Notes: generated by a model from the sequence alone, not told the origin. A stretch of DNA of 64,000 nt from Sciurus carolinensis (GCF_902686445.1 NC_062218.1:134339241-134403240); one strand, 5' to 3'. Counted from the first letter of the stretch, positions 10,945 to 23,525 are shown. Numbers and translations are program-made.

Positions 10945-11930
10945 CATATCAGGGGTAAACCATGCATAAACTGAAAGATTAGAGGATGATTAAAAGAAAA
11001 AAAAATGTTTTCCTATAATCTCAAACTCCTAATACTTCCCATGAGGAAAAATACAGTTAAGTTTCAGTGGCTCAATCATGGATGAGAAAGGGATTTGGAC
11101 AGAAAATTGGGATTGGAGATCTTTAGCATTTGGGTAAGATGCAAGGCTGTGGGACTGAGTGAGACCAACCAAGGAAAGAATGAAAGTTATGAGACATAGG
11201 GGAAGAGAAGGGCAGAACTCTGGGGACATCACAAAGAGGACAGGATAGGAGGGGAATCAGGAGATGGGGCACCATGGAAGCTTCAGTTCACAGTATCCAA
11301 TGAGCTAATGCACAGTAAATTCAGAGCCAGCACCCAAGAGGCCAGACTGGATGTGCAGCAGAGGGACAGACAGTACAGATGCCAGGAAGATGGTATTCTT
11401 CACACTTTGTTCTGGCAGGAAGAAACACCTGTCTACCAACAGAAACATGAAAAGGTCAAAATCAAAGCAGGTTTTATTTGAGAATACATTACAACAGGAA
11501 TGGCAAAGTACTGCAATGGAAATCCGTGTGCCATAGCACACTATGGGTGTATTCAAAGAGGCTGAGGCAAAGGGAAGCTTTTAAAGGCAAAAAGACAATA
11601 ATCTTTGGTCACAGTGATTAATTATGAGAGTGATGTCAATCTAAGGTTGCACAGACAGATGCTGGGCAGATGTCTTTGCTGACATATTTTTTGTATAAGG
11701 TTGTTGTGTCCTCTGTGTAAGGTTATCACTTAGGTAGAGTCTTTTTTGTGATAGTTATTATCAGACAATTACATGTTTAGAACCCTTCCTAACTTCTTTA
11801 GTTATTTTTTTTTCTTTTTGGGGTTGATGTAAGCAACTCCATTTTTATATTGGTAAATTTCACACACCTCACACCACTCTATATTTGGGGTGAAAGTCTT
11901 GCTCAGAACAGGCCCAGGGTATGTTAAAAT
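10945..11930. other. Unassigned stretch, possibly an old reversed LTR
   Basis: No clear boundaries. 'aaagcaggttttatttgagaatacattac' near 11465 and 'gtgtaaggttatcacttaggtagag' near 11715 have the feel of a reversed LTR polyadenylation region, but I cannot name a family. No gene-like frame. Confidence 0.3.
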
Positions 11931-11940
11931 CAAAGCACCT

Positions 11941-12002
11941 AAAAAAAAAAAAAAAACCAAAAAAAAAAAAAAAACCAAAAAAAAAAAACAAAAAACAAAA
12001 AA
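11941..12002 (+). mobile_element. Poly(A)-only retroinsertion with 10-bp target duplication
   Basis: A 62-base tract of A with a few C interruptions is flanked by perfect CAAAGCACCT at 11931-11940 and 12003-12012. It looks like an L1-machinery insertion truncated so severely that only the tail was copied. The 117-residue frame through it (Lys runs) is not a gene. Confidence 0.75.
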
Positions 12003-12501
12003 CAAAGCACCTGCATTATACTGCGAAGAACAGAGGGAAAGGGAGGTTGGAACTTTGCTTAGTGTCCACCACAGTAAGTTTTCTGGTCAAGTGAAGATTG
12101 ACCTAGAGCCTCATTTGGGATTGTGTACAAGACTGGACGATGAAGAGCTAGCACTGTGGAAGAAGAGAGGAGACACAACCTATGGCAAGAGAAGGCATGA
12201 AGAGGAAAGATGGTCGGAAATCTCAGAAGGGCTTGCCATCTAGGGACTTAGGCAGACATTCCTTATTATTCAAATTTACATCATAGCTTATTGTGTACAA
12301 TGGTGGACCCAACCCAATTGCTATGGTTTGACTCTAGTTTATCCTCTCTGAACTCATGTTGGGGTTTAATTCCCATTGTGAGATATTAAGAGAGTGTAAA
12401 CAATCTGAATATAGTGTTTAGAGGTGAAGCTTTTGGTATGTGATTATGATTAGATTAGGCAATCAGGGCATGGCCTCCATGGCTGAATCCTGGTGACTTT
12501 A

Positions 12502-12696
12502 TTTTTATTATTATTATTTTTTTGGTTCTGGGGATTGAATGTAGCACTTCAACACTGAGCTACATCCCCAGCCTTTTTTATTTCTTACTTTGAGACAGGG
12601 CCTCACTAAGTTGCTGAGACTGGCCCTGAACCTGTGATCCTCCTGCCTCAGCCTCCTGAGTTGCTGGGATTACAGGCATATGTCACTGTGCCTGGC
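12502..12696 (-). mobile_element. B1-dID SINE, antisense
   Basis: ATT-rich tail, ID-like half ('ttctggggattgaatgtagcac...gagctacatccccagcc'), then B1 half. It is flanked by TCCTGGTGACTTT on the left and TCCTGGTGGCTTT on the right (one mismatch). Confidence 0.88.
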
Positions 12697-12723
12697 TCCT
12701 GGTGGCTTTTTAGGAGAGAGGGA

Positions 12724-12724
<1 letters not shown>

Positions 12725-12782
<58 letters not shown>
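12725..12782 (+). repeat. (GA)n microsatellite
   Basis: About 29 nearly perfect GA units inside the MaLR LTR. The Arg-Glu frame here is an artefact. Confidence 0.97.
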
Positions 12783-12785
<3 letters not shown>

Positions 12786-13553
12786 TCAGAAGATATACAT
12801 GAGTATTCCCTGTCTCTTGACATGTGATGCCCTACACCAACTCAGGACTCTGTCAGTAAGAAGAACCCTTCCTAACTTCTTTGTGGCCACTTGACTTCAG
12901 ATCAGAACTGTGAGTCAAAATAAACCTATTTATAAGTTACCCACTCTATGGTATTGTGTTATGTGAAGCAAAAAATTGACCAAGACTCCCACTCTCTCTA
13001 TTAACTTCCAAATCTGGAGCAACAGTCAGCACAGCATGACAAAAAATATTTGCTGTGGGCATGTTGAGGTCTGGGCACTGTGTTTTGGGCTCAGGAACTG
13101 TTATCAGTGATATAATAGTATAACTTCAGATTCATATAGACTACTCTAAGAAAAATCCTGAAGGGGAGCAACAGAATCTCTCTGCAGATGAAGAAAATAC
13201 ATCAGGAAAATCTTCCTGAAATTAGAGGATAATTGTATTTCAACCTTCCAGCCTATGTTAAGAGTGGTGGGGAAACCTCAACAACTAGCTCCAACTATAA
13301 AGATCACAAAGCAGAAATTTAAGAACTCAGAATGAAAATAGCCAGATAAAAGGAGGGGATAACCAGATAGCAGGTGGGCATCATGGATTAGGAAAAGTTA
13401 GAAAAGAAATAGAGGAAAATACAAATGCATCTCAGAAGTGAACTCTAAATTAAAAGGGCTTCAAGAGAAACTAGATGGAGCTGAAAGAACATTATAGCAT
13501 CTAAAAATTAGAAATGAGCAAAGAACATGGCATAAACTAAGGGAAAAAAACAG

Positions 13554-13800
13554 TATTATGGTTTTGATGTAAAGGGTCTCCCAGAAAAGTTCATGTGTTG
13601 GAAACATAATATGTGGCAATTTTCAGCAATGAAATGATTATATTATCAGAGCTGTAACCTCATCAGTGGATTAACTTGTTTGATGCATTAGTAATTTGAA
13701 TGGATTATGGGTAGTAACTGTAGGCAGGTGGGGTGTAGCTGGAGGAAATAGGTTACTGGGGGCATGTTCTTGGAGATTATATTTTGTCCCTAGTCTCTTG

Positions 13801-13861
<61 letters not shown>

Positions 13862-14062
13862 GCTTCAGGGTGCCATGAACTGAGCAGTTTTCCTGTGCCA
13901 CACCTTTCCACCATGATGTTATGTCTCACCTGGGCCCAGAGTGATAGAATTGGCTATCCATGGCCTGAAACTCTGAAAGTATGAGCCTGAAATAAACTTT
14001 TCCTCCTCTAAGTTGTTCTTGTCAGGTATTTTGGTCACAGTGACAGAAAACAGACCAATACA
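13554..14062 (+). mobile_element. MaLR solo LTR with CT microsatellite and 5-bp target duplication
   Basis: It runs from 'tattatggttttgatg' to 'cagaaaacagaccaataca' and is flanked by AACAG at 13549-13553 and 14063-14067. A (CT)n tract of about 28 units fills 13803-13859, where MST-type LTRs already have CT-rich sequence. 'ctgaaataaac' near 13989 is the polyadenylation-signal region. Confidence 0.85.
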
Positions 14063-14089
14063 AACAGGTTAGAAAAATTAGGAAAAATT

Positions 14090-15432
14090 GTTAAAGGCTT
14101 GGAAGTGAGTCAAGGGATTATTGGGTGTCTTCAATGGAAAACTCTGCTTTGGAGTTCAATGGGAAACTAAGCAGGAAGCCAACACCATTCAATGGGGAAG
14201 AGATAGTCTTTTCAACAAACAGTACTGAGAAAACTCAATATCCTTATGAATGCAAAAGAATGAAGTTGAACTTAACATCATATGCAAAATTAAGGCAGAA
14301 TGGATAAAAACCCCAAATGTAAGAGCTAAAATGATAAAATTCCTAGCTAAAAATATAGGGGTAAAACTTCATGATATTGAATTTGGCAATGATTTCTTGA
14401 ATACGACAACAAAGGCAAAGACATCAAAAGAAAAAAAATGGATAAGTTAGATTTCACCAAAATTAAAAGCTTTTGTACATCAAAGGAGACCATATCACCA
14501 CAGTTAAAAACCCAGCCTGCAGAATGGGAGAAAATACTTGCAAATCACATATCTGATGAAATATTAATATTCAGTAATATACAGAACTTCTAAAACTCAC
14601 ACACACACAAACATACACACAATCATATTTCTCCAAATAAGATTTATAAATGCCAAGAAACACAAGAGAACATGTTCAAAGTCATAAATCACTAGGGAAG
14701 TGCAAATCGAAACCACAGCGAGACCCCATTTAGCAACCATTAGGATGGTTATTTCTCAAAATACCAGGAAACAAAGTAGTATGGATATAGAGAAATTGCA
14801 ACCCTTGTGAATTTTTGTTGGGATTGTAAAATGGTGCTATCACTGTGGAAAATACATGGAGGTTCCTCAAAAAATTAAGTATAAAACTACCATTTGATCC
14901 AGCAATTTTACTTCTGGTTAAATACATGAAATAATTGAAATCAATGGTTTAAACATATTTGTATACCAATGTTCATAGTAGCATTATTCACTGTAGCCAA
15001 AAGGTAGATGCAATCTGAGTGTTCATCAATAAATAAGTGGATAAACAAAATATGGTACAGTCATACAACAGAATATTATTCAGCTTTAAAAAGGAAGGGA
15101 ATTCAGATACATAGTATAACATGGACAAACCTTGAATATATTTTGTAAGGTGAAATAAGCCAGTCATCAAAGACAAATATTATATGAGGTACCTAGAGTA
15201 GTCAAATTCATAGGGATAGAAAGTAGAATGGTGGTTAGAAGAGGCAGGGAAAGTGGGACTTTTTTTGAATGGGTGCAAAGTTTCAGTTTGGGATGATGGA
15301 AAAATTCTGTAGATGGTTAGTGATGAGGGTTAAATAACTCTGTAAATGTAATTAATGTCACCGGGTAGCACATTTAAATGGTGAAAATGGTAAATGTTAT
15401 GTGCATTCTACTAAAATAAAACACTTAAATTA
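14090..15432 (+). mobile_element. L1 fragment: ORF2 C-terminus and 3' UTR
   Basis: Sense L1 with recognisable ORF2 stretches: an 'FNGEEIVFSTN' block and a 'PYECKRMKLN' block near 14190-14275, a 'WEKILANHI'-like block near 14527, and the 'QNIIQL'-type end near 15070. Several frameshifts and stops. The 3' UTR ends with 'ctactaaaataaaacactt' near 15425. Confidence 0.8.
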
Positions 15433-16449
15433 AAAGACAATTATCCATTTACAGAGAGAAAGTGATAGGTGCAGAAAACAGGTAAGGGAGACCCAATATA
15501 TGCATAAGTGGAATCTAGAAAGAAAATTGAAAGAGCAAATAAGAATAACTACTTAACAATATGTTTTAAGAAAGCTTTCTTGAAACAAAAGACTTTAATC
15601 TACATATAGGACAGCACACAATATTCCAGATAAAATTGCCACAGAATGTCAATACTGATGTATATCCTAGAAAATGGTCGGACTTGCAATATAAAGGAAG
15701 AATCTTTTACACAGTCAGGCAAAAATATTCCTTGAGGGAAATAAAATCAGGTTGGCATCACACTTCTTCACATTAACATTCAAAGTCAGAAGACAGTGGA
15801 ATAACATCGACAAGAAATTCAATAAAAGAAAATGTGAGCCAAGGTTTATCCAGCTAAGCTATGCTGCAAGTAGGAAGGCTGAAGACAAGTTTTAAATATT
15901 CAAGAACATCAACAACACGGTTCCCATGAGCACTTGCTGAGGAATCTTCTAGGGGATGAGACTCAACTAAAAAAGCAATAGTCAGGAAACTTCAGTGGAA
16001 GACGATGGTGAGCATTGAATATAAGTAACTGTAGATCTAAAACCGTCAGGTAGGCACAAGAAAACAACAGAGTCGAATGTAAACATTGTATGTTCCAACA
16101 ATGTAAATCTAATCAACTTACAAAACAAAAGGAGGAAAAGAAGAGAAGAAAAGTAGAAAGCAGAGTATGTTTGCTGATTGCTTCATCTGCAATAGAATGA
16201 AAGGCTATTTTTAAAATCAACAAAACAAGCAACAGAATTTTGAGATATTCAAGATGACAAAGGTAAAAGAAGCTAAGACATAAAGGTAAACATAGGTAAA
16301 GAAAGACAACATTAATGTCTAAAATTTGCATATAGGGGAGAAGGAGAAGAACATGAAGAAAGAGACTAGACATTATGCATTTTTAAATTTTGTTGTTCAT
16401 AGTAGAGAAACAATGGATACAATTTATGAAAAAGAGAGCAAGACTTGTC

Positions 16450-16830
16450 ATATAAGATTTAACATATAATCTAACAAAGTAATGAATAAAGTAAAAATAT
16501 AAACTTTTCTGAATTCAGCAGAATAATAAAATAGGAAGCAACATAAGTGCCTATTAATGGATAAATAAAAGCATATATACACCTGGAGTATTATTACCCA
16601 TGATGAAGAGTGAAATTCTGTCATTTGTAGCAAAATGGATAGAACTGGAGAACATTATTTTAAGTGAAGTAAATCAGACACAGAAAGACAAGTACCACAT
16701 ATTCTCTTTCATATGTGGAATAAAAAAAAGTCAAGCTGAAGATAGAATGGAGGTTGTTAGAGGTTGATAAATGGCATGTGTGTGTGTGTGTGTGTGTTTG
16801 TGTAAGAGAGAGAGAGAGAGAGAAAGAGAG

Positions 16831-16886
<56 letters not shown>

Positions 16887-17035
16887 AGAGGTGGGGGAGA
16901 GATAAAGGGAGGCTGTACTTGAACTGTACATGCTAGATGCATGTGTGGAAATATTACACTGAATTCCATCAAAATGTTCAATTTATACATGTTAATCAAA
17001 ATTGAAATAATACAAATGTTAAAAAGAAGAAAACA
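16450..17035 (+). mobile_element. L1 3' end with TG and GA microsatellites
   Basis: The ORF2 terminus ('...atggatagaactggagaacatt') runs into a rodent L1 3' UTR ending 'ttcaatttatacatgttaatc'. It is interrupted by (TG)n at 16778-16803 and a GA tract at 16806-16890. Leu-Ser and Arg-Glu frames here are artefacts. Confidence 0.75.
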
Positions 17036-18985
17036 ATAAGATATATGTTGGCATTATCTGATAAGCATTCTAAGGCTACCATCACAAAAATACTGCAATG
17101 TGCAAATTATTAATGTGCTTAAAATAAGTGGAAAAAAGTAGAAAGTTTCCGCAAAGGAAAAAAAAGGATATAAAGAAGAACTAGATGGAATTTTTAGGGT
17201 AAAATATACAGTAATGAAATAAAATAAACTGATTGGATGGACCTAAAATAAGCATGAAGAGGACAGAAGAATCAATAAGCTTATAAATAGAATGATATAT
17301 ACCACACAATCTAAACAACAGAAAATAGATAAAAAATAAGCAATAACAGAACTTTAGGGATATGTAAGAGAGTAGCAAAAGATCTAACATTTATATCAGA
17401 GGATTTCTAGAGGAAGAGGCCAATTGGCAAGGCTGACAAAGAAAAAGAGAAAATATTCATATTATTATTAGGCATAAAAGTGACATCAGTACAGATCCCA
17501 AAGAATAAAAAAAAATACTATGAAAAATTCCACATATGTACACTTGGCAATTTAGTTGAAATGTGTCAATTCATAAAAACACAAATTCTACAACTCATAA
17601 ATATTAATAATTTAAGTAGCCATTTCAGTATTAAGATAACTGAATTCAAACTTAAAAATCCCCCTAAAAGGAATCTCCTGATCCCAATGATTTCACTGAT
17701 GAATTTTACCAAATATGTAAATAAGTATTAAAACATCAGCTTTCCACAAATACACCAGAAAATAGAAGAGGAACACAAATCATTTAATAAAGTCAATATC
17801 AGCCAAACCAGACAATGTACAGCAAAAACCCTATAAACCAATTTATATATTCCTTGTATATATAAATACATGTATTCCTATGTATATAGATGTGAGATGT
17901 AAAAATTTTTAACAAAATATTAGCCAGTAGAATTCAGTAATATATAAAAATAATTGTATGTCATAACCACATGTGTTTTTTTCCAGGGATGTGGGGATGT
18001 TTCCACATTAAAAAAAAATAGTATAGTCTATCATGTTAACAGAGTAAAGAAGAAAAATCACATGTTTACATCATTTAATGTAGAAAAAATATTTGACATA
18101 GTTTAGCATCTATTCATGATAAAAAAAAATCTGATAACTATCAATAAAGGGGGACTTCTTTAACTTGATAAAGAACATCTATAAAAAGTTTGTAGTTGAC
18201 ATTATACTTAGTGGTGAAAGATTGGATGCTTTCCCTCTGAGATCAGGAACAGGATGAAGATGTCCTTTTTTACCACTGCTATTCAACATAGTACTGGAAG
18301 TTCTAGCCAGTGAGATAAATCAAGAAAAGGAAATGAAAGGCATACCACTGGAAAGGAAGAAAAAGCTGTTCCTATTTTCAAATGATTTACTGAGTTTACA
18401 TAGAAAATCCCAAGTAACACACAAAAACATGTTATAATAAGTGAGTTCATGAAGTTGCAATATACAAACTCAATTATAGTTCTATATACTAGCAATGAAC
18501 ACAGGGACTCAAATTAAAAACAATATCTTTTACAATTACTTTAGAAAGGAAATGTTTACATGTAAATCTAATGAAAAACATGTGCAGGATTTGTATGCTG
18601 AATAATACAAAGTGCTGATGAAAGACATCAAAGAGGATTTGAATAGATGGAGAAACATACCATATTCATTGATTACAAGACTCAACACAACAAAGATGTC
18701 AAATTTTCTCAAATTGACATATAGGTTTAATACATTTGGTATAAAAAACTCAGCAAGACTTTTTTGTATATATAGACAAGATTATTCTTAGATTTAAATG
18801 GAAAGAAAAGGAAATAACTAAAACAATTTTGGAAAAAATAAAGTAGGATAAATCCCTCTACCTCTAAGATTTACTATATAGTTGCAATAATTGGTATTGG
18901 TGGAATCAATGGAACAGAATAAGAATCCAGGAATAGCCTGAAATAGGTACAACCAACTGATTTTTGACAAAGGAAGAATAATCTT

Positions 18986-19115
18986 TTTTTTTTTTTTTTT
19001 TTTAGTTGTCGATGGACTTTTATTTTATTTATTTATATGTGGTGCTGAGACTTGAACCCTGTGCCTCACACATGCTAGGCAAGTGTTCTACCACTGAGCT
19101 ACAATCCCAGCCCCA
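18986..19115 (-). mobile_element. ID-family SINE with 3' extension, 13-bp target duplication
   Basis: T tail, then 'tagttgtcgatggacttttattttatttat' and an antisense ID body. GAAGAATAATCTT flanks it at 18973-18985 and 19116-19128. The extra segment between tail and ID body recurs in the SINE at 38921-39079, so it defines a subfamily. Confidence 0.92.
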
Positions 19116-19230
19116 GAAGAATAATCTTAAAAAAAAAAGGTACAGGAATAATTGGATAGCCATGCACTGACTTTGACGTAAACTGTGTATTTTACACAAA
19201 AATTAACTCAAAATGGATATGTTTAAATGT

Positions 19231-19668
19231 TGTTATGGTTTAGATATGATGTGTTCCCCCAAACCTCCTGTGTTAATGCAGGAATGTGGGAATGTTCTAG
19301 GTAAATGATTGGATTATGAGAGCTGTAACCTTATTGGTTCATCCAAGCTTGAATGGACTAGTATGAGGTGGTAATTATAGGCAGGTGGGGCATGGCTGAA
19401 GGAGGTGGGTAACTGAGGGTGTGCTCTGGAAGGGCACATCTTCCCTGCAGCCCCTTACCCTTTCTCTGCTTCCTGGTTGCCATGAATAGAGCGATTTTCT
19501 TCCACTGCTGCCTTTCTGCCATGATGTTCTGCATCACCATTGGCCCAGAGCAATGGACTTGGCTGACCATGGACTAAATCTCTGAAACCATGAGCCAAAT
19601 TAACTTTCCCTCCTCTAAACTGTTCTTGTCAGGTATTTTGTCAGGGTGACACAAAGCTAACTAACACA
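19231..19668 (+). mobile_element. MaLR solo LTR, full length
   Basis: TG...CA element of 438 bp ('tgttatggtttagatatgatg' to 'aagctaactaacaca') with near-identical flanks AAATG/AAGTG. It shares the 'gcaggtggggcatggctgaaggagg' block with the LTRs at 13554 and 62306, so the three belong to one subfamily. Confidence 0.85.
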
Positions 19669-20039
19669 AGTGTAAAATGAAAAACTATAACTGGTAGAAG
19701 ATAACATGAGAAAATCCTCAGGACCTAGTACTTTGTGAAGAATTCTTAGATATAACACTGAAAGCGTAATCCATAAAAAATTGATAAATTGGACTTCACC
19801 AAAATGAAAACTTTTCTCTTTGAAAGACTGTTAAGAAGATGAAAGGACAGCTGCAGATTGGGAGAAAATATTTGTAAACCACTTACTTAACAAGGTATCT
19901 ATATCTAGAATGCATAATGTGTTGTCAATACTCAGCAGTGAAAAATTCAATAAGAAAATGGGCAAAAGACAGAGATTTTTTACCAAAGAAGATATGCAGG
20001 TGGCAGGTAAATACATGAAAAGATGATTAGCATCACTTT

Positions 20040-20386
20040 AGCCCATGTGTCAAAGACCTGGTCCTCAGCCCCTGGTACTGTTGGAAAGTGGTAGACTCTC
20101 TAAGAGGTGAGGCCTAGTGGAAGAAAGTGTGGGGTGTACCTTTGGAGGGGTTATTGGGATCTCAACTCTCTTCTTCTCTCTGTTTGCTTCCTGGACATCA
20201 TGAGGTAAAAAGGTCTTTATTGCCTCATGTTCCCACTGTGATGTGCTGTCCTGCTACAGTCTCAAAGCAACAGGGCCAATCAACCTTGGACTGTAACCTC
20301 TGAAACCATGGATCAAAATAAATCCTTTTCCCATTTAAGTTGATTATCTCAGGTATTTTGTCACAGTAACAGAAAACTGACTAACT
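20040..20386 (+). mobile_element. MaLR (MST-like) solo LTR
   Basis: 'gtggtagactctctaagaggtgaggcc', 'ctgtttgcttcctggacatcatgagg' and 'gatcaaaataaatcc...cagaaaactgactaac' mark a MaLR LTR inserted into the old L1. The 5' boundary is approximate. Confidence 0.72.
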
Positions 20387-20629
20387 AGACATTAGGGAAA
20401 TGCAACTGAAGATATCACTATACACCTATTAGATTAGCTAAAATTAAAAAATAATCACAGTACCAAATGTTAATGAGGATGCAGAAAAAGTTGATCACTT
20501 ACACTTGGCTAGTGGGAATGTGAAATGGGATAACTACTATGGAAAATAGCTTTTCAGTTTGTTTTATTTTTAATATGTACATATGTGAATTTACACAGTG
20601 AATTTCCAAATATAAAGCATCAATTAAAA

Positions 20630-20812
20630 ACAATAAATAAATAGAAGGAAGTCCAGTAGAATAAGGAAGGGGTTGGGGAGGAGGAGAGGGAAAGATGAAG
20701 TACTGAGAACTGAAATGGAGCAAATGATATTCCACACGTTTGATTATGCCAAAATGAACTCCACTGTTATGTATAACTATAATGCTCTAATAAGTAAAAA
20801 ATAAATAAAAAA
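20630..20812 (+). mobile_element. L1 3'-end fragment
   Basis: 'aatagaaggaagtccagtagaataagg...gttatgtataactataatgctctaataag' plus an A-rich tail is a rodent L1 3' UTR different from that of the young L1 at 41947. It sits inside the older L1. Confidence 0.65.
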
Positions 20813-21138
20813 ACCTAAACATACACTTACTATAACCTAGCAATTACACTCTTAGGCATCTACCCTAGAGAATGAAGATGTCCACATAAAACCAGTACAT
20901 CATTGTTCATACCAGCTTTATTTGTAATAGCCAAATATTGGAAATGACTGGGATGTTCTTCAGTAGGTGAATGGTTAAGTAAACTACAGTATTCTATAGT
21001 GAAATGGGCTATTTTACACATAATAACTTGGATGGATCATCAGGGGATTATGTTAGGTAAAAAAAGCCATTCTCAAAGGTCATATACTGTGTGATTCCAA
21101 TTACATAACATTCTCAAAATGTCAAAATTATAGAGATT

Positions 21139-21975
21139 GTGTTAGTTTTCTAGGACTGCCATAATAAATTATCACAAACTATATGCCTTAAAACAACAGA
21201 TTTATTCTCTCACAGTTCTGGAGGCCAGAGTCTGAAATCAAGGTGTCCTCAGGGTTGGTTCCTTTCAAAGGTTCTGAGATAATTATCTGTTTCATACCTC
21301 TCTCCAAGCTTCTGGTGGCTGCTGGCAATTCTCTGCCTCAATCTTTATATTGCTTTATCCTTTCTGTGTCTTTGAGTCTCAAATGTCCCTCTACCGTTCT
21401 CTTGTAAGTATATCTGTCATTGGATTCAGGGCTTACCTTAAGTTCAGGATGGTCTCATCTTAAGACCTTCTCTTAGAGTTGTAAAGACCTTTTTCCAAAC
21501 GCTATGGCTCAAGTACGGTTTTGGACCTCTCCAAAACTCATGTTGAAATTTGATTGTCATTCTGGTGGTGTTGGGGGGTGGGACCTTTAAGAGGTAATTA
21601 GGTCTTGAGGGAGCAAGTTCTTGCTCTCAAGACACTGGATTATTTACTGTGAGACCAGTTCTTTACAAAATGAGGTAACCCTTCATGCCTGGTCTCCACT
21701 GCACACAGTTACTTACCCTTCTGCTTTCCACCATGAGTTGAAGCAGCTCAAGGCCCGCACTAGATGGTGTGGAATAGAATCCAGGCCCAATCTTGGACTT
21801 CTCATCCTCCAGAACCATGAGCCAACATAAACCTCTGTTCTTTAGAAGTTGCTTAGTCTCTCTTTTTTAATAACCATAGAAAATAGACTAAGACACTAAA
21901 TAACATGATATTTGCAGATTCTGCAGGTTAGAAGCTTGACATATCTTCTTGGAAGCCACTATTCAACCCTCTAAA
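21139..21975 (-). mobile_element. MLT1-type MaLR LTR, antisense, split by an MST-like LTR
   Basis: Left part 'tgtgttagttttctaggactgccataataaattatcacaaac' through 'ccttttt-ccaaa', and right part 'ataacatgatatttgcagattctgcagg...ccactattcaaccc', are one reversed LTR. The interruption is the sense MaLR LTR at about 21505-21896, with CCAAA/CTAAA flanks. Confidence 0.75.
21505..21896 (+). mobile_element. MST-like MaLR solo LTR inside an MLT1 LTR
   Basis: 'ctatggctcaagtacggttttggac', 'gggacctttaagaggtaattaggtc', 'ttggacttctcatcctccagaacc' and a terminal 'gaaaatagactaagaca' are in canonical order. An LTR has jumped into an older LTR of the same superfamily in the opposite direction. Confidence 0.8.
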
Positions 21976-22501
21976 GAGATGGAAAACAGATTTGTGGTTT
22001 CCAGGAATTAGGAGTGGTGGGAGGGTGTGACTATAATGGGATAGTTCCAGAGGGAGATCTCTGTATTGATGGAACAGTTTTGAATTGTGATTATTATGGT
22101 GGTTACATGAATCCACATATGTGATAAACATTGTACCAATGTTGATTTTGCAGGTTTAGATAGTGTACTGTAGTTATATAAGATGCTATCACTGGGAGAA
22201 ACTGAAGGGCATATAGGAACTTTTCTGTATTATCCTTGAAACCTCTGTGAGTCTATATTTGCTTCAAAATAAAATGTTTTAAAAATTCTACATGATAAGC
22301 ATATGCATGCACACAGACATACAGAGACAGAAACATAGGCAAAGTCAAAATGCAAATGACAAATTGGCAAGAAATATTTCTGACTAGTTACATAGAGGAA
22401 TAATATACCTAAAAATGTAAATGAGATGGTAGACGGTCTTGAAAACGCCTGCCACCAATTCTTTCCTTTCCTGTATCCCACACCACTTCTCCCATCCAGG
22501 G

Positions 22502-22503
22502 TG

Positions 22504-22544
<41 letters not shown>

Positions 22545-22546
22545 TA
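22502..22546 (+). repeat. (TG)n microsatellite
   Basis: About 20 TG units between two L1 fragments. The Val-Cys and Thr-His frames on the two strands are artefacts. Confidence 0.97.
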
Positions 22547-23258
22547 TGTAAAAGCCCAATGTATTTATCCTTTGACTCAGCAATCCTACCATCCTACCTC
22601 TGGGAATCTATTCGACAGATAGATATTCACAAGTATTAAATGACCTGTGAATGAGGTTATACACTACAGCATCGTTTGTAATGGCACAATCTTGGAAACA
22701 AGCCAAGGGTCTGTCAATAGGGAGCTGATTAAATAAACATGAACCACAATGGTAAGAAAGAATGAGGATGTTCTGCAGGATCTATTAAGTAAAAAAGGAA
22801 GGTGCAGAATGCTGTATATATTATGTTATCTTCCTTTCTGTAAGGAAGGAAAATAGAAATAAATACACTTGCATTCCCTTGTATTTGCATAAAGAAATGC
22901 AGAAAAACAGAAAACTAATAAAAATGGTTACCTGTGGTGGCAGCAGGAGTAAAGATGGGGAAGAAGTGAAAGTTAGAATTCTCTGGGTGTATTTTTATAC
23001 CTATTTTGTACCTCTGAATATAATTTTGATCTTTAAACCATGAAAACATACAAATATTAAAAACCAATTTCATATGGTAAGCAGGGAGTAGAAATGGGGA
23101 ATGCCTGTTGATGTTAAGAATGCTGAAAATGTTAGATGTGGTGATGGATGCACAACTCTGAATATTCTAGAAACCTCTGAACTGTATACTTCCAATGGGT
23201 GAATTTTATGGTATGTGAAATATACTCAATAAAGCTACTATAAAGAAGAGCTAAAGCA
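22547..23258 (+). mobile_element. Two old L1 3' ends in tandem
   Basis: The first, to about 23062, reads 'cctttgactcagcaatcctaccat...gcatcgtttgtaatggcacaatc' and ends with L1ME/L1MC-like 3' text. The second, about 23085-23258, has 'ggtgatggatgcacaactctgaatattc...gaattttatggtatgtgaaat', an L1MA/L1MB-like 3' end. Confidence 0.65.
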
Positions 23259-23525
23259 AAAATACCTCAAATCTTTCAGGAATGATAAAAGGAGATATAC
23301 TTTATATGCAGTAGACTAAAATGATAGTAAAAAATAACATGGGTGACTTGATGCCCCCAAATTAAAAGCTTTCTAAAAACATCTAGAAAATGTAATACAA
23401 TGAAATTGGCTCAAGGGGAAATAGAAAACCTTAATGAATGATCTAGATATTAAAGAAATTAAATCAGGAGTAAAAGCGTTTTTCACAAAGAAAACCATAG
23501 ATTGAGGTAAATTTAAGAAAACTTT

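Larger units (their letters stand above)
12319..12985 (+). mobile_element. MaLR (MST-like) LTR split by a SINE and carrying a GA repeat
   Basis: The 5' end 'tgctatggtttgactctag' and the 3' part 'agaactgtgagtcaaaataaacc...ctatggtattgtgttatg' frame the LTR. It is interrupted by a B1-dID and by (GA)n at 12725-12782. The 3' end is ragged. Confidence 0.72.
12990..16440 (+). repeat. HAL1/L1M-like old LINE, interrupted
   Basis: A-rich sense-strand text ('aatgaaaatagccagataaaaggagggg...atagcaggtgggcatcatggattag', and later 'agaagacagtggaataacatcgac') recalls HAL1, the ORF1-only L1 relative. A MaLR LTR and an L1 fragment lie within it. All frames are broken. Confidence 0.4.
17050..22287 (+). mobile_element. 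One old L1 (L1M-type) split by six later insertions
   Basis: Decayed ORF2 text can be followed across 5.2 kb: 'atttaatgtagaaaaaatatttgacatag' (reverse transcriptase motif A region, about 18078), 'ctgctattcaacatagtactggaagttc' (about 18277), the 'aaatgatttact' decayed FADD-region site (about 18380), then C-terminal text to 21130 and a 3' UTR ending 'caaaataaaatgttttaaaa' near 22280. Insertions: ID SINE 18986, MaLR LTRs 19231 and about 20040, L1 3' end about 20630, MLT1 21139 and a MaLR LTR about 21505. Confidence 0.7.

Noticed and set aside
13671..13984. Arg-Glu and Leu-Ser frames on both strands
   Set aside because: Translations of the CT repeat inside a MaLR LTR.
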